Positions 23,086 through 31,912 of a DNA stretch of 34,523 nt are shown here, one piece after another. Numbering within the stretch: position 1 is the stretch's first letter; each line of letters starts with the position of its first letter. The DNA comes from a gamma proteobacterium endosymbiont of Lamellibrachia anaximandri (GTDB lineage Bacteria; Pseudomonadota; Gammaproteobacteria; Chromatiales; Chromatiaceae). The stretch lies in NCBI GenBank assembly GCA_016756855.1, contig JAESPD010000039.1, positions 1 to 34,523 of the forward strand, in the 5' to 3' direction. Under the pieces are notes generated by a model. It was not told the DNA's origin, searched no databases, and saw only the letters and a list, made by a program, of their open reading frames with translations. A program made the position numbers and the translations under genes.

Positions 23086-23458
23086 GGGAAATACCCTGCA
23101 TTCTCTGCCAACCCACTTCGGGAACAGCGACCATTAAGAGCATTTGGCAAAAGATCACAAAAACCGGACTCAGACATAAAAAAATCCCTTACAATCAAAC
23201 TCCTACTATAGTATCTTTTAGCAATATCACACTTTTAAATCACTAAAGAATGCGTGATAGCGGACGATATACAGGCTACAGTGCGCTAATCTACCTTTGA
23301 AGCGAGGGCTACCTCGCGGAAGTAACTGTGTCTGGGGATTGAGATTGATCATTCTGCCGTAAATTGGAATTACGGCATAATCAGACATTAAATTCGCGGC
23401 AGTTGGACAGGGAGCGCTGACATCTGTCGTTTCATACTTTGAGTCAGTACGGTCGACG
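23086..23458. promoter_or_regulatory. Structured leader upstream of the PilZ-like gene
   Basis: No gene was found in this 373-base stretch. Two hairpins precede the next gene: GCGAGG-GCTA-CCTCGC (23302-23317) and TGCCGTAA-ATTGGAA-TTACGGCA (23355-23377). The second is a perfect 8-bp stem about 80 bases before the start. Neither has a T-run. They may regulate the downstream gene or be protein-binding palindromes. Confidence 0.35.
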
Positions 23459-25294
23459 ATGGCAACAGTAAGCCGCTTTGGTTTCCGTATCCCCGAACAG
23501 GTTCCGCCTAAGGGGAGTGCCTTCTTTTTGAGTGCAAAAGAGGTCAAGACCTGGGCTGATCGACTGCCTGTTGCCAATGTTGGGGAGACCTCCCGCCAAG
23601 TCTTCAAAGCGCTCGTCGAGTTCAACCGCTCCCTTGTCGCGGGAAAAAACCGCCTGCTGAGCATCGAGTGCTTTCGGGAACCGGTCAACTACATCAGCGA
23701 AAATCTGGCCAGACACTTTATCGACGCAGGGCTCCCCCTCTCCGAAAAATCCCATAAAATCGCGATACTAAGCCGCGAACTCGCCAACGAACTTGCGACT
23801 GCCTATAAATGCGTCGTTGAAGATCTGCTGCGGGAATCGCCCGAGAAGGTGGATCGAAAACTGCTGGCCATCTCCATCCACCGCGGCATCAACTACCTCT
23901 CTGGCGTGTTGTTACAGTCTGCCCTGATCTATGACACCTACCCTCACCACACCTGGAAAGAGCTGCACACGCTTCATCGACTGGCACAAAAATACAAAGT
24001 AAACAGCCAAACCGTCAGGGATGACATGGAGCAGCATATCAAAACCTCTACCATCGACGGGGTCTACCGGCGCATTCTGCTCTATTCCCTGGCATCGCCC
24101 TACAAGATGCGGCAGCGGGATAATCTTACGGTTTATCGGAATCTGCAGGAGTGGAACCACTTTACCAAGCTCTATTCACAGCAGGAAGCGCCCCCAGAGG
24201 CCGTTTTCACCGTGCAACAGGACAGTGACTATCCGCCGTCTCACGAATCCCTGGCTGGGCAAGCCGACGAAAAACATCGTTTGAGACTCGATACACGCGA
24301 GCTCATCAACAAACTGCGGGAGCAGTTTGACGATACATCCGCTCCCACTACAGAGGGTGCCCCACTAGTAGGTGCTGAACAGTTAAATAAGCATCTACTC
24401 AGGCAACTGATTCAATTATGGACGATGATCCCGCAGCGCGAGTTCGTACGCACCAAGCTCAATTTCGAGTTACGGGTAGCCGTCGGACTATCGGATATCT
24501 ACCATTTGACAAAATCACCCGGGACACCTCCCGAGAGCAGCACTGAGGCCCGTCTGCAGGAGGATGTGGACTGGATGGGCCAGCAAACCACCAGGGGTGA
24601 ACGAAACGAAAACAGGTTGGATGCCGGCTCTTCTTTCACCCTTATCCCCATTGAGCCGAGCAACGATATACGAAGGAGCGGCTTCGAAGAGTTCGGCCCC
24701 GGTTCACGGGACGAATCTGAACCGGAGCCTGCTGTTCCCATCTGGGGAAATGGCCGTGACAACGACAGCAGCGCGCAAACCCATACCTTTCGTACCCTCA
24801 ATGAAAGTGCAGGAGGGTACTGTATCGCCTGGCAAGGCGCTCGCACGCCCGCAATAAAGGTGGGCGAATTGATCGGCATCCAGTCAGCCTCTGCCAACGG
24901 CCAGTTTGGAGTCGGCATCGTACGCTGGATCAGAAACACCCAAAAGAATTCATTGCAGGTTGGACTGCAGATGATTGCGCCCAATGCCGTGGCGGTGGAA
25001 GCACGCGGGGAAAATCTTCCGAATGCCCAGACCCACGAATGCCTGCTGTTGCCTGAGGTTGGCACATCGGGTCAGCCCGCCAGTTTTATCGGCCCATCCT
25101 ACCCGTTCAAGGTGGGTAATAAAATGAAGCTGGATGACGGCAGCAACAAACGCAAGATCAAGCTTAAACGGGTACTCGAGACTACCGGCACCATCTCCCA
25201 GTTTCAGTTCAGCTATCTTGACCAGGCCGACCAGTCGGCCGAAGGGAGTAGTGATGAGGACTCAGACTTCGACAATATCTGGTCCATCATCTGA
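23459..25294 (+). CDS. Large protein with C-terminal PilZ-like domain
   Basis: A 611-residue soluble protein without signal peptide or TM helices. Residues about 1-340 are helical with no recognised domain. A linker rich in S, E, P and N covers about 360-440. The C-terminal part carries a PilZ-like barrel: TFRTLNESAGGYCIAWQ supplies an NxSxxG motif (variant of DxSxxG), followed by VGELIGIQS, GVGIVRWIR and LQVGLQMIAPNA. The paired arginines of c-di-GMP-binding PilZ domains are not evident, so ligand binding is uncertain. Proteins of this architecture occur in gammaproteobacteria without assigned function. The gene is a lone plus-strand unit with a structured leader. Confidence 0.65.
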   Translation: MATVSRFGFRIPEQVPPKGSAFFLSAKEVKTWADRLPVANVGETSRQVFKALVEFNRSLVAGKNRLLSIECFREPVNYISENLARHFIDAGLPLSEKSHKIAILSRELANELATAYKCVVEDLLRESPEKVDRKLLAISIHRGINYLSGVLLQSALIYDTYPHHTWKELHTLHRLAQKYKVNSQTVRDDMEQHIKTSTIDGVYRRILLYSLASPYKMRQRDNLTVYRNLQEWNHFTKLYSQQEAPPEAVFTVQQDSDYPPSHESLAGQADEKHRLRLDTRELINKLREQFDDTSAPTTEGAPLVGAEQLNKHLLRQLIQLWTMIPQREFVRTKLNFELRVAVGLSDIYHLTKSPGTPPESSTEARLQEDVDWMGQQTTRGERNENRLDAGSSFTLIPIEPSNDIRRSGFEEFGPGSRDESEPEPAVPIWGNGRDNDSSAQTHTFRTLNESAGGYCIAWQGARTPAIKVGELIGIQSASANGQFGVGIVRWIRNTQKNSLQVGLQMIAPNAVAVEARGENLPNAQTHECLLLPEVGTSGQPASFIGPSYPFKVGNKMKLDDGSNKRKIKLKRVLETTGTISQFQFSYLDQADQSAEGSSDEDSDFDNIWSII

Positions 25295-25371
25295 AGAACT
25301 TCACACGGGCCGGAGCGACAGGACTCTCAGTGCAGCGAGACCCCATCTGATCTGGACTCCTACCTCCACCC

Positions 25372-25806
25372 TTAAAACCCAGCCTTTTTGTACCAGCGTT
25401 GCGCCTCTTCCGGGTCCTTTTCGACACCCCGTCCCTCCGCATACAACATGCCCAGCGTAGTTTGGGAGCCTGCCAGCCCCTGATCGGCGGCTTTGCGGAA
25501 CCACACCGCCGCCTTGGCGGGATTCTGTTCCACACACTCCCCCTCTAGATACATAAAACCAAGCCCATGTTGCGCCATGGGATGCCCGCTCTCTGCCGCA
25601 GACTTCATGTACTTGTAGGCCATCAACGCGTTAACCACCATCCCCAAGCCGCCTTGAGCCATAATCGCCATACGATACTGTGCTTCATAATTGCCGGCGT
25701 CGGCCAACGGTGACAATATCTCCGATGCGCGGGCAAAGTACTTCGCCTCGAATGCGGCGATGCCGCTGCTCATCTCCATATCGAAATTATCGTTTGCATC
25801 GCTCAT
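25372..25806 (-). CDS. Sel1-like repeat protein
   Basis: A 144-residue protein made of Sel1-like (TPR-related) repeats. Recognisable units are AQHGLGFMYLEGECVEQNPAKAA near 80-102 and SQTTLGMLYAEGRGVEKDPEEA near 115-136, with a degenerate unit around 45-70. There is no signal peptide, so it is probably cytoplasmic. Sel1 repeats mediate protein-protein contacts, and no partner is evident. Its ATG overlaps the upstream thioesterase stop (ATGA), so the two genes are translationally coupled. Confidence 0.85.
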   Translation of the reverse strand: MSDANDNFDMEMSSGIAAFEAKYFARASEILSPLADAGNYEAQYRMAIMAQGGLGMVVNALMAYKYMKSAAESGHPMAQHGLGFMYLEGECVEQNPAKAAVWFRKAADQGLAGSQTTLGMLYAEGRGVEKDPEEAQRWYKKAGF

Positions 25807-26342
25807 ACACTCTTCTCTCTGATTCTGTTGCGGGGTTGGCGCTGGCGAAGCGCTCCTCCCCGACTACGTGATTGATCCATCGGCCGGATAGCAACCCGAT
25901 TGGTTACCCAGGCGCAGACCTCCCCATTCGGCAGATAGAAACCGAACTCAAAACTGGGATCGCTCCGCGGATCATGGGCTAAATCCGCCGCTATCCGTTG
26001 TTCGATATGCGCGTCGAAATCAAAGCGCAACTCCAGATCAAATAGACCCGGGCGCCGAAAATCGACTTCCAGATGCCTAGTCCAAACCGCGTGACCGGGA
26101 AAGACCCTGTTACAGGACAGTGCAGGAATAGGATCCGCCAGAGCGGCAATGGAGCCGCCAAACATACTGCCACCCGGATTCCTGGTTCGGCGATTCAGCG
26201 GTAGCAGAAGCCGGACTTTGCGCCAGCCGTTTTCCAGGGCCAACACTTTGACCCCCATACTTCGAAACGGCGGGAACCACTCCAGACGCCGGGAGGGGGA
26301 GATCCAACCTGTATATCTCAACCAGTCGGTTAGATGTATCAA
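25803..26342 (-). CDS. DUF4442/PaaI-like hotdog-fold thioesterase
   Basis: A 179-residue protein. RRTRNPGGSMFGGSIAALADP near 51-71 is the DUF4442 hotdog helix with the G-G-S-xF-G pattern and the conserved D-P. A later AVWTRHLEVDFRRPG strand follows. The last 30 residues are basic (RQRQPRNRIREK). Hotdog proteins of this family are presumed acyl-CoA thioesterases; the substrate is unknown. The start is a TTG with GAGGG about 10 bases upstream. It shares a 4-base overlap with the Sel1 gene and is divergent from glcF. Confidence 0.75.
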   Translation of the reverse strand: MIHLTDWLRYTGWISPSRRLEWFPPFRSMGVKVLALENGWRKVRLLLPLNRRTRNPGGSMFGGSIAALADPIPALSCNRVFPGHAVWTRHLEVDFRRPGLFDLELRFDFDAHIEQRIAADLAHDPRSDPSFEFGFYLPNGEVCAWVTNRVAIRPMDQSRSRGGALRQRQPRNRIREKSV

Positions 26343-26460
26343 TTTTATATCACCCTCAGCTCAGGATACTCCCGTCGAATTCACAGGGTATATCGGTAAA
26401 ACAGTTGGCTTTGATCGCAATCATCCGCAAAATAGGCGCTTTCCCCCTTCAACCTCACCC

Positions 26461-27687
26461 ATGCAGACCAGACTCAGCCCCCAGACACTTGAATCTGCTA
26501 TTGGCCGGGAAGCCGAGCAGATCTTGCGCAGTTGCGTACATTGCGGATTCTGCACCGCTACCTGCCCCACCTACCAACTGCTGGGAGATGAACTGGACGG
26601 ACCGCGGGGCCGCATCTATCAGATCAAACAACTGCTCGAGGGTACGACTCCCACCGACAGTCTACAACAGCACCTCGACCGCTGCCTCTCCTGCCGCTCT
26701 TGTGAGACCACCTGTCCCTCAGGCGTCAATTACAGCCGCCTGCTGGAGATAGGGCGGGAACACCTGGAGCGGATCAAGCCCCGAACCGGCATGGACAGCC
26801 TGCGCCATCAACTACTCATCAAGACACTGCCCTATCCCAAACGGTTTGGTGCACTGCTGAAACTTGCCCGAGCAATAAAAAGATTGCTGCCAAAACGTCT
26901 GCGGTACACCATTCCTGCCAAACAGTGGACCGGCCATTGGCCCGAGGCGCGGCACCAACGCCGCATGCTCATACTGGACGGCTGTGTTCAGCCTTCGCTG
27001 GCCCCGGCCATCAATTTCAGCACAGCGCGGGTGCTGGACCAGCTGGGCATCAGTCTGATCAGGGTACCGGAAGCGGGATGCTGCGGCGCAGTCAGCCTGC
27101 ACCTGGGTGCAAACGATGCAGCCAAACATTTTGCGCGCTGCAACATCGATGCCTGGCTACCCCTGTTGAAAACCGGAGCCGAAGCGCTGGTCATCACTGC
27201 CAGCGGTTGTGGGCAGACAGTCAAGGAGTACCCTCAGCTCCTGATCGACGATGCTGAGTATGCGAAAAAAGCCACAATAATCGCTGCTGCCACCAAGGAT
27301 ATAGGGGAAGTGCTGCTGCATGAAGACCTCAGTCAACTCTCATCGGGTTCCGCACAACATCCACCCATCGCATTTCACTCCCCCTGCACCCTGCAACACG
27401 GACTGGGCATGCAAGGGGTCGTTGAACAACTGCTTCTGAACCTCGGATATACCCTCACGACCGTCGATGATGCACATTTGTGCTGCGGCTCCGCAGGCAC
27501 ATACTCCCTGTTGCAGCCAGACTTATCCGATAGACTCAGACGCAACAAACTCCGCAATCTTCAGGCAGGTGAGCCAACGCTCATCGCCACCGCCAATATA
27601 GGCTGCCTGAATCACCTGCAGGCTGAATCCAGGGTCCCTGTAAAGCACTGGATCGAATTGCTGGATCATTCTCTTCCCCCTTCTTGA
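26461..27687 (+). CDS. glcF: Glycolate oxidase iron-sulfur subunit GlcF
   Basis: A 408-residue protein, the usual GlcF size. Two 4Fe-4S cluster motifs are visible: CVHCGFCTATCPTY near 24-37 and CLSCRSCETTCPSG near 78-91. Two CCG domains follow (GCCGAVSLH and CCGSAGTYS), each preceded by conserved cysteines. GlcDEF oxidises glycolate to glyoxylate, disposing of the RuBisCO oxygenation product. GlcD and GlcE are absent here, so this copy is separated from its partners or works with another flavin subunit. The frame extends upstream to 26149, but the ATG at 26461 begins the family-like N-terminus. Confidence 0.9.
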   Translation: MQTRLSPQTLESAIGREAEQILRSCVHCGFCTATCPTYQLLGDELDGPRGRIYQIKQLLEGTTPTDSLQQHLDRCLSCRSCETTCPSGVNYSRLLEIGREHLERIKPRTGMDSLRHQLLIKTLPYPKRFGALLKLARAIKRLLPKRLRYTIPAKQWTGHWPEARHQRRMLILDGCVQPSLAPAINFSTARVLDQLGISLIRVPEAGCCGAVSLHLGANDAAKHFARCNIDAWLPLLKTGAEALVITASGCGQTVKEYPQLLIDDAEYAKKATIIAAATKDIGEVLLHEDLSQLSSGSAQHPPIAFHSPCTLQHGLGMQGVVEQLLLNLGYTLTTVDDAHLCCGSAGTYSLLQPDLSDRLRRNKLRNLQAGEPTLIATANIGCLNHLQAESRVPVKHWIELLDHSLPPS

Positions 27688-27765
27688 GGAGCGCTGACCT
27701 GCAATCATCCATTTGCTTCCCTCCCGGGTGGCAAATGCTATGATTGGAGGGATAAAGGAAAAGAG

Positions 27766-29775
27766 ATGGTGCAGCGGAACATGCCTCAAACAATTCGATC
27801 CAAAACCTGGCGTCCATCGCGTTTCATCCAGTGGCTGTGCGCGGCACTCTCTCTGCTGCCACTCTGGTTCAGTCCCGCCCAAGCCACTATCACTGATCTG
27901 CCGGAAAACATGGCGGCCAGACAACAGTTTCTCGACGCCGAACAGGCCCTGAAAAAGGGCCAGTTGAAAAAATACCAGGCACTCAAGCAACAACTGCAGA
28001 ACTATCCTCTGCTGCCCTATCTTGAATACCAGGAGATTTCCCGGCATCTGTCACGGCAGGATTCCCAAACCATCCGGACATTCATAGACAAGTATGCCGA
28101 TACGCCGCTTAGCAGCAGACTGCGTAACAAATGGCTGAATTTGTTGGCAGACAAGCATCGCTGGAAGAGCTACCTCGATTTTGCCAAACCGGGGGGTAGC
28201 ATAAAACGCCAGTGCCACCGCCTGCGGGCATTGATCGAAACCGGCCAGCAACAACACGCGTTTACCCAGATCGAACCTGTCTGGCTTAGCGGCCGTTCAC
28301 GTCCAAAGGCCTGTGATCCGGTGTTCAAGGCGTGGAATGATGCCGGTGAATTAACCGACGCGCTGGTATGGCAGCGGATCGGCCTCGCCATGCAGGCCAG
28401 GCAGATCCGCCTGGCAAGATATCTCAAACGTTTTCTGCCAAACAGCGAAGGTTACTGGGTCAGCCTCTGGATCGACATCCATCGTGACCCTCAAAAGCTT
28501 TTGCAGAATCAGCGTCTGCAACAAAATCATCCCATGCTGGACGAGATTCTGGTTCACGGGGTCAGGCGACTGGCTCGCAAAAGCCCTGAAAAAGCCTTCG
28601 GATTTTGGCAATCGCTACAGGTGCGAGGGCAATTCACAGATGCTCAAAAACTCACCGTGGGCCGCACGCTTGCCGCTAATCTGTTGGACACATCAGGGGA
28701 AACATTTTTCCGGATAATTGAACAGGTTGTGCCAAAGCATCTGCGGCTGGATCCAAGGCTCTCCGACAAGCAGTTCCGTCAGGCCCTGGAGTCCCAGGAT
28801 TGGGAACGGGTACTCGCCACCATTGCCGGCCTCCCCGAGTCAGACAAAGCGAAAGAGCGCTGGCGGTACTGGCGTGCCAGGGCGCTGTTACAACTTGGCC
28901 AGCAGGAAAAAGGCAAGCAACTGCTCGAAATACTGGCGAAGAACCGCAGCTACTACGGATTCATGGCAACCAACCGTCTGGGCACCCGCTTCACCATGGC
29001 TCATGCAGCCATTGATGTCGCTGGTGACGTAGTGGATCACATTGCCAGTCAACCTGGCATGCAGCGAGCGAGAGAGCTGAAAATTCTGCACAGGCCCACC
29101 GACGCACGTCGTGAGTGGAACTGGACACTGGGTAACCGCAGCACCGATGAACTCAAGGGCGCGGCCCGCCTGGCACAGCAGTGGGATTGGCCTTCTCAGG
29201 CCATTATCACCTTGGCAAAGATCCGTCACTGGAATGATCTGGAACTCCGTTTCCCCCTCACCCACAGGACGCTGATCGAGCGACAGGCCAAGAGTCTCGA
29301 TATCGACCACGCCTGGATCTACGCCATTCTGCGTCAAGAGAGTGCCTTTATTATCGATGCCCGTTCCAGTGCCGGCGCCATGGGCCTGATGCAACTAATG
29401 CCCCGCACTGCCCGCGACGTAGCGACAAGCACCCGGCATGGTCCATTCAAAACCCGGGATCTCCTGAAACCCGGAATCAATATCAAACTTGGCACCAGCT
29501 ATCTGGGGAGCATCTATCAGAAACTGCAGAACAACCCGGTACTGGCTACCGCTGCTTACAATGCAGGCCCTTGGCGCGTAATGAAGTGGCTACCAAAAGA
29601 GTCGCAGCCAACCGACGTCTGGATTGAGACAGTTCCGTTTCGGGAGACCCGAGAGTATTTGAAACGCGTACTAGCATACACAGTCATCTACTCCCACCGG
29701 TTGGGAGAAGCCCCCCTCAGTCTGTCAGAGGAGTGGTTAAAGCCGATTGTTTTGCCGGAGCCTGTTGAGGGATAA
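27766..29775 (+). CDS. slt: Soluble lytic murein transglycosylase
   Basis: A 669-residue periplasmic enzyme (E. coli Slt70 is 645). A signal peptide spans about 1-40, ending near SPAQA. The helical U-shaped superhelix covers about 45-490. The C-terminal lysozyme-like domain has ILRQESAFIIDARSSAGAMG, with catalytic glutamate at about position 525, then LMQLMPRTA, TSYLG and ATAAYNAGPWRVMKWL. It cleaves peptidoglycan to 1,6-anhydromuropeptides. The ATG at 27766 has an AAGGA site 6 bases upstream. It is a single plus-strand gene facing the A+T-rich minus-strand cluster. Confidence 0.95.
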   Translation: MVQRNMPQTIRSKTWRPSRFIQWLCAALSLLPLWFSPAQATITDLPENMAARQQFLDAEQALKKGQLKKYQALKQQLQNYPLLPYLEYQEISRHLSRQDSQTIRTFIDKYADTPLSSRLRNKWLNLLADKHRWKSYLDFAKPGGSIKRQCHRLRALIETGQQQHAFTQIEPVWLSGRSRPKACDPVFKAWNDAGELTDALVWQRIGLAMQARQIRLARYLKRFLPNSEGYWVSLWIDIHRDPQKLLQNQRLQQNHPMLDEILVHGVRRLARKSPEKAFGFWQSLQVRGQFTDAQKLTVGRTLAANLLDTSGETFFRIIEQVVPKHLRLDPRLSDKQFRQALESQDWERVLATIAGLPESDKAKERWRYWRARALLQLGQQEKGKQLLEILAKNRSYYGFMATNRLGTRFTMAHAAIDVAGDVVDHIASQPGMQRARELKILHRPTDARREWNWTLGNRSTDELKGAARLAQQWDWPSQAIITLAKIRHWNDLELRFPLTHRTLIERQAKSLDIDHAWIYAILRQESAFIIDARSSAGAMGLMQLMPRTARDVATSTRHGPFKTRDLLKPGINIKLGTSYLGSIYQKLQNNPVLATAAYNAGPWRVMKWLPKESQPTDVWIETVPFRETREYLKRVLAYTVIYSHRLGEAPLSLSEEWLKPIVLPEPVEG

Positions 29776-29778
29776 GGC

Positions 29779-29792
29779 GGTAGGCGCCTACC
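29779..29792. repeat. 14-bp perfect palindrome after slt
   Basis: GGTAGGCGCCTACC starts 4 bases after the slt stop codon. It could form a 3' hairpin, but no T-run follows. It lies between the convergent slt gene and the acetyltransferase-like pseudogene. Confidence 0.45.
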
Positions 29793-29830
29793 ACCAGCTT
29801 TTCAAGAGCCTTACGCATACAGAGAAGCAA

Positions 29831-30896
29831 TTATGTATCTTGATCCGTATTAAACAAGATCCATTTGTTTTTATCCAATATTGAAACCTCATTGGTTAGC
29901 AGATCTTTGTTTCTAACCAAGATAACAATATCTCTTGGGGTTTTTTGAGGAAAAAAATCAAATCGGGACAAGTCCTTTTCCATCCTGCTGTTCTCAAGCA
30001 GTACGTATCTTACGCCCAGCACATCCAGTTTTCTGGAATACTCCAGAAACCGGTAAACCAAGTCATTCAATGCCGGATAATCCTCGCTGACAACCAAGTC
30101 ACGTATTTCAGAAAAACCGTCTGTAATGCTGAATGCAATACAGCCAACCAGTAAGTTATCTTCCCTCGTATATAAACAGAAGAATTTATTTTTCTGGTAG
30201 GGATCCAGGCCATATTTCCAGTTCATATATTTTGAACTTTTATTTGGAACAGATACTGAATTTATAGATATTTAAACCTCTTCTGAACTCATCGTAGTCC
30301 AAGTCCAGTTCATCCACTATCTCTGAATAATGCCGAAAAAAATCAAAATCCCATGTCTCAGGTGACATAATTCTTAGCAGGGAATCCGTTAGCGGACTAA
30401 CTATTCCGGCAAAAAACTCAGGCAACCCCTTTTTAATCAAATACTTCTTCGATTGAAATATTCTTACTCGCCCAACCAATATACCAAGCCTTTTATATCC
30501 CACTCTTCTGAATATCAGTCTTGCCGCATCGTTTGGAAAGCCGTAGAGAAAATCAATATCCTCGATTTCCTCTGATTTAGCGATTGTATCAATCAACATC
30601 AAAGCAGGCCCGAGAGAACGGTGTTCTTTCCGAACAAAAAAATCACCAGAGATTCCAGCCTTGCACACCGCCCCCCCTACCAGGACCTCCTTAGAAAAAA
30701 CTGCGGCCAATCCAATTATTTCCTGCTCATCACGATGGATCAACATCCATACATGTGTCTCTCCATCCGGATTACCCTCATAAATCCATGAGAACTTAGG
30801 ATCAAGCGCCCTGTCCTGATTGTGGTTGTCATTCCAAAACTTGATTATCACATCCTTGTCTTGTTTGAGGTCTGCCTTTATTACTGAATAGTTCAC
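29831..30896 (-). pseudogene. GNAT-like N-acyltransferase, frameshifted
   Basis: Two adjacent minus-strand ORFs read as one protein. The first (30240-30896) has a GNAT core: GGAVCKAGISGDFFVRKEH, RSLGPALMLIDTI, then YGFPNDAARLIFRRVGY. It ends in a stop at 30240-30242. In a different frame the sequence continues (VPNKSSKYMNWKYGLDPYQK, about 30257 to 30198) into the second half ending at 29831, which carries the NWKY..DP motif and a second GNAT-like fold. Homologues of this double-domain type are about 350 residues and uninterrupted. A one-base indel near 30245-30265, biological or a sequencing error, explains the break. The start is probably GTG at 30896, since upstream codons overlap the NadE-like gene. 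Confidence 0.65.
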
Positions 30897-30912
30897 TGGC
30901 TCTGAATCCGAA

Positions 30913-31911
30913 TTAGATCTGGATCTCTTTAACCTTCTCAATAAGCTGTGGTTTAAGATGTAAATTTGCAGTCGTCCTTCTCTTGGCCTCAATGTCCTTA
31001 TAAACATACGCAGCTTGCTCTGCCGTCATACCAAGTTCTGTTGCCAACTCTTCTGCCGCGACTCCATGATTGAATGCCCAAAGGGCAATATCCATTTTTT
31101 GATAAGGAAGGGCGAAATAAAACTCTTCCTGAGATTGGGAAAGACTATAGGTATCGGTGGTGGGAGGTGCATTTCGAATGCTTTCAGGCAAGCCAAGATG
31201 TTCAGCGAGCGCATATACCTGAGTCTTGTAAAGATGGGCAATCGGCTTAACATCAGCTGAGCCATCGCCATTTTTGACGAAAAAACCCTGGTCATATTCC
31301 AGTCTGTTGGGAGTACCCACAACTGCGTAATTAAGCCTGTCCGCATGATAATATTCCAGAGTTTTCCTTATTCTCTGCTTGAAGTTGGTCGCCGCGACAA
31401 TTTGCAGATACTCCTTTAGACGAAGTGTCTCCTCATACATGGTTCCATCCGGCGCCTGAGCCACCAGAATAAAATGGTTAAAACGCCCATCCAGGCCACC
31501 AGTGATAGCTATCTTGGATTTCCAGTCATCATCATAAGACGGTATCACCCGTTTGATTGCCGCATCCCGCTCGCTGTAACAGCCTATCGCCTCCAACGTT
31601 GGAGCTATATTTTTTTCTTCATATTCAACACCAAAGTGCTTAACAAGCTCAAGCCCCCTGTCACCGGTTTCACCCGAGGAGTCCTTCTCGGGAAGCAGTA
31701 GCGCATATACCCTATTGACTCCGATCGCCTCGATGCTCAATGCCAGCGAGACGGAACTGTCGATTCCACCTGAGACAGCCACCACAAGCCCTCTCTTCTT
31801 GAGTTTATCGCGTAATATCTCCTTGATTCGGCTTGATGTTTTTTCAACGTTTTTTTCTTTGTCGAAGTCCAGGGCATTAATAAAAATAGCATTCATATCT
31901 TGTGTACTCAT
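30913..31911 (-). CDS. NAD synthetase-like ATP-dependent amidating enzyme
   Basis: A 332-residue N-type ATP pyrophosphatase of the NadE family without an N-terminal glutaminase domain. The PP-loop SGGIDSS is at 47-53. GTPNRLEYDQGFFVKNGDGSADVKPIAHLYKTQVYALAEHLG is the family's C-terminal signature (GTxNxxE, GDGxxDxxPIxxLYKTQV). It would adenylate a carboxylate and use ammonia. About 40 residues between the PP-loop region and this signature (PSYDDDWKSKIAITGG and following) look extra compared with ordinary NadE, so the substrate may differ from NaAD. It starts one base after the ligase stop, inside an ACP/ligase operon, which supports a pathway role. Housekeeping NAD synthesis is the alternative. 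Confidence 0.75.
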   Translation of the reverse strand: MSTQDMNAIFINALDFDKEKNVEKTSSRIKEILRDKLKKRGLVVAVSGGIDSSVSLALSIEAIGVNRVYALLLPEKDSSGETGDRGLELVKHFGVEYEEKNIAPTLEAIGCYSERDAAIKRVIPSYDDDWKSKIAITGGLDGRFNHFILVAQAPDGTMYEETLRLKEYLQIVAATNFKQRIRKTLEYYHADRLNYAVVGTPNRLEYDQGFFVKNGDGSADVKPIAHLYKTQVYALAEHLGLPESIRNAPPTTDTYSLSQSQEEFYFALPYQKMDIALWAFNHGVAAEELATELGMTAEQAAYVYKDIEAKRRTTANLHLKPQLIEKVKEIQI

Positions 31912-31912
31912 T

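Noticed and set aside
26149-26460. 5' extension of glcF
   Set aside because: It overlaps the thioesterase gene on the other strand, and family members begin near the ATG at 26461.
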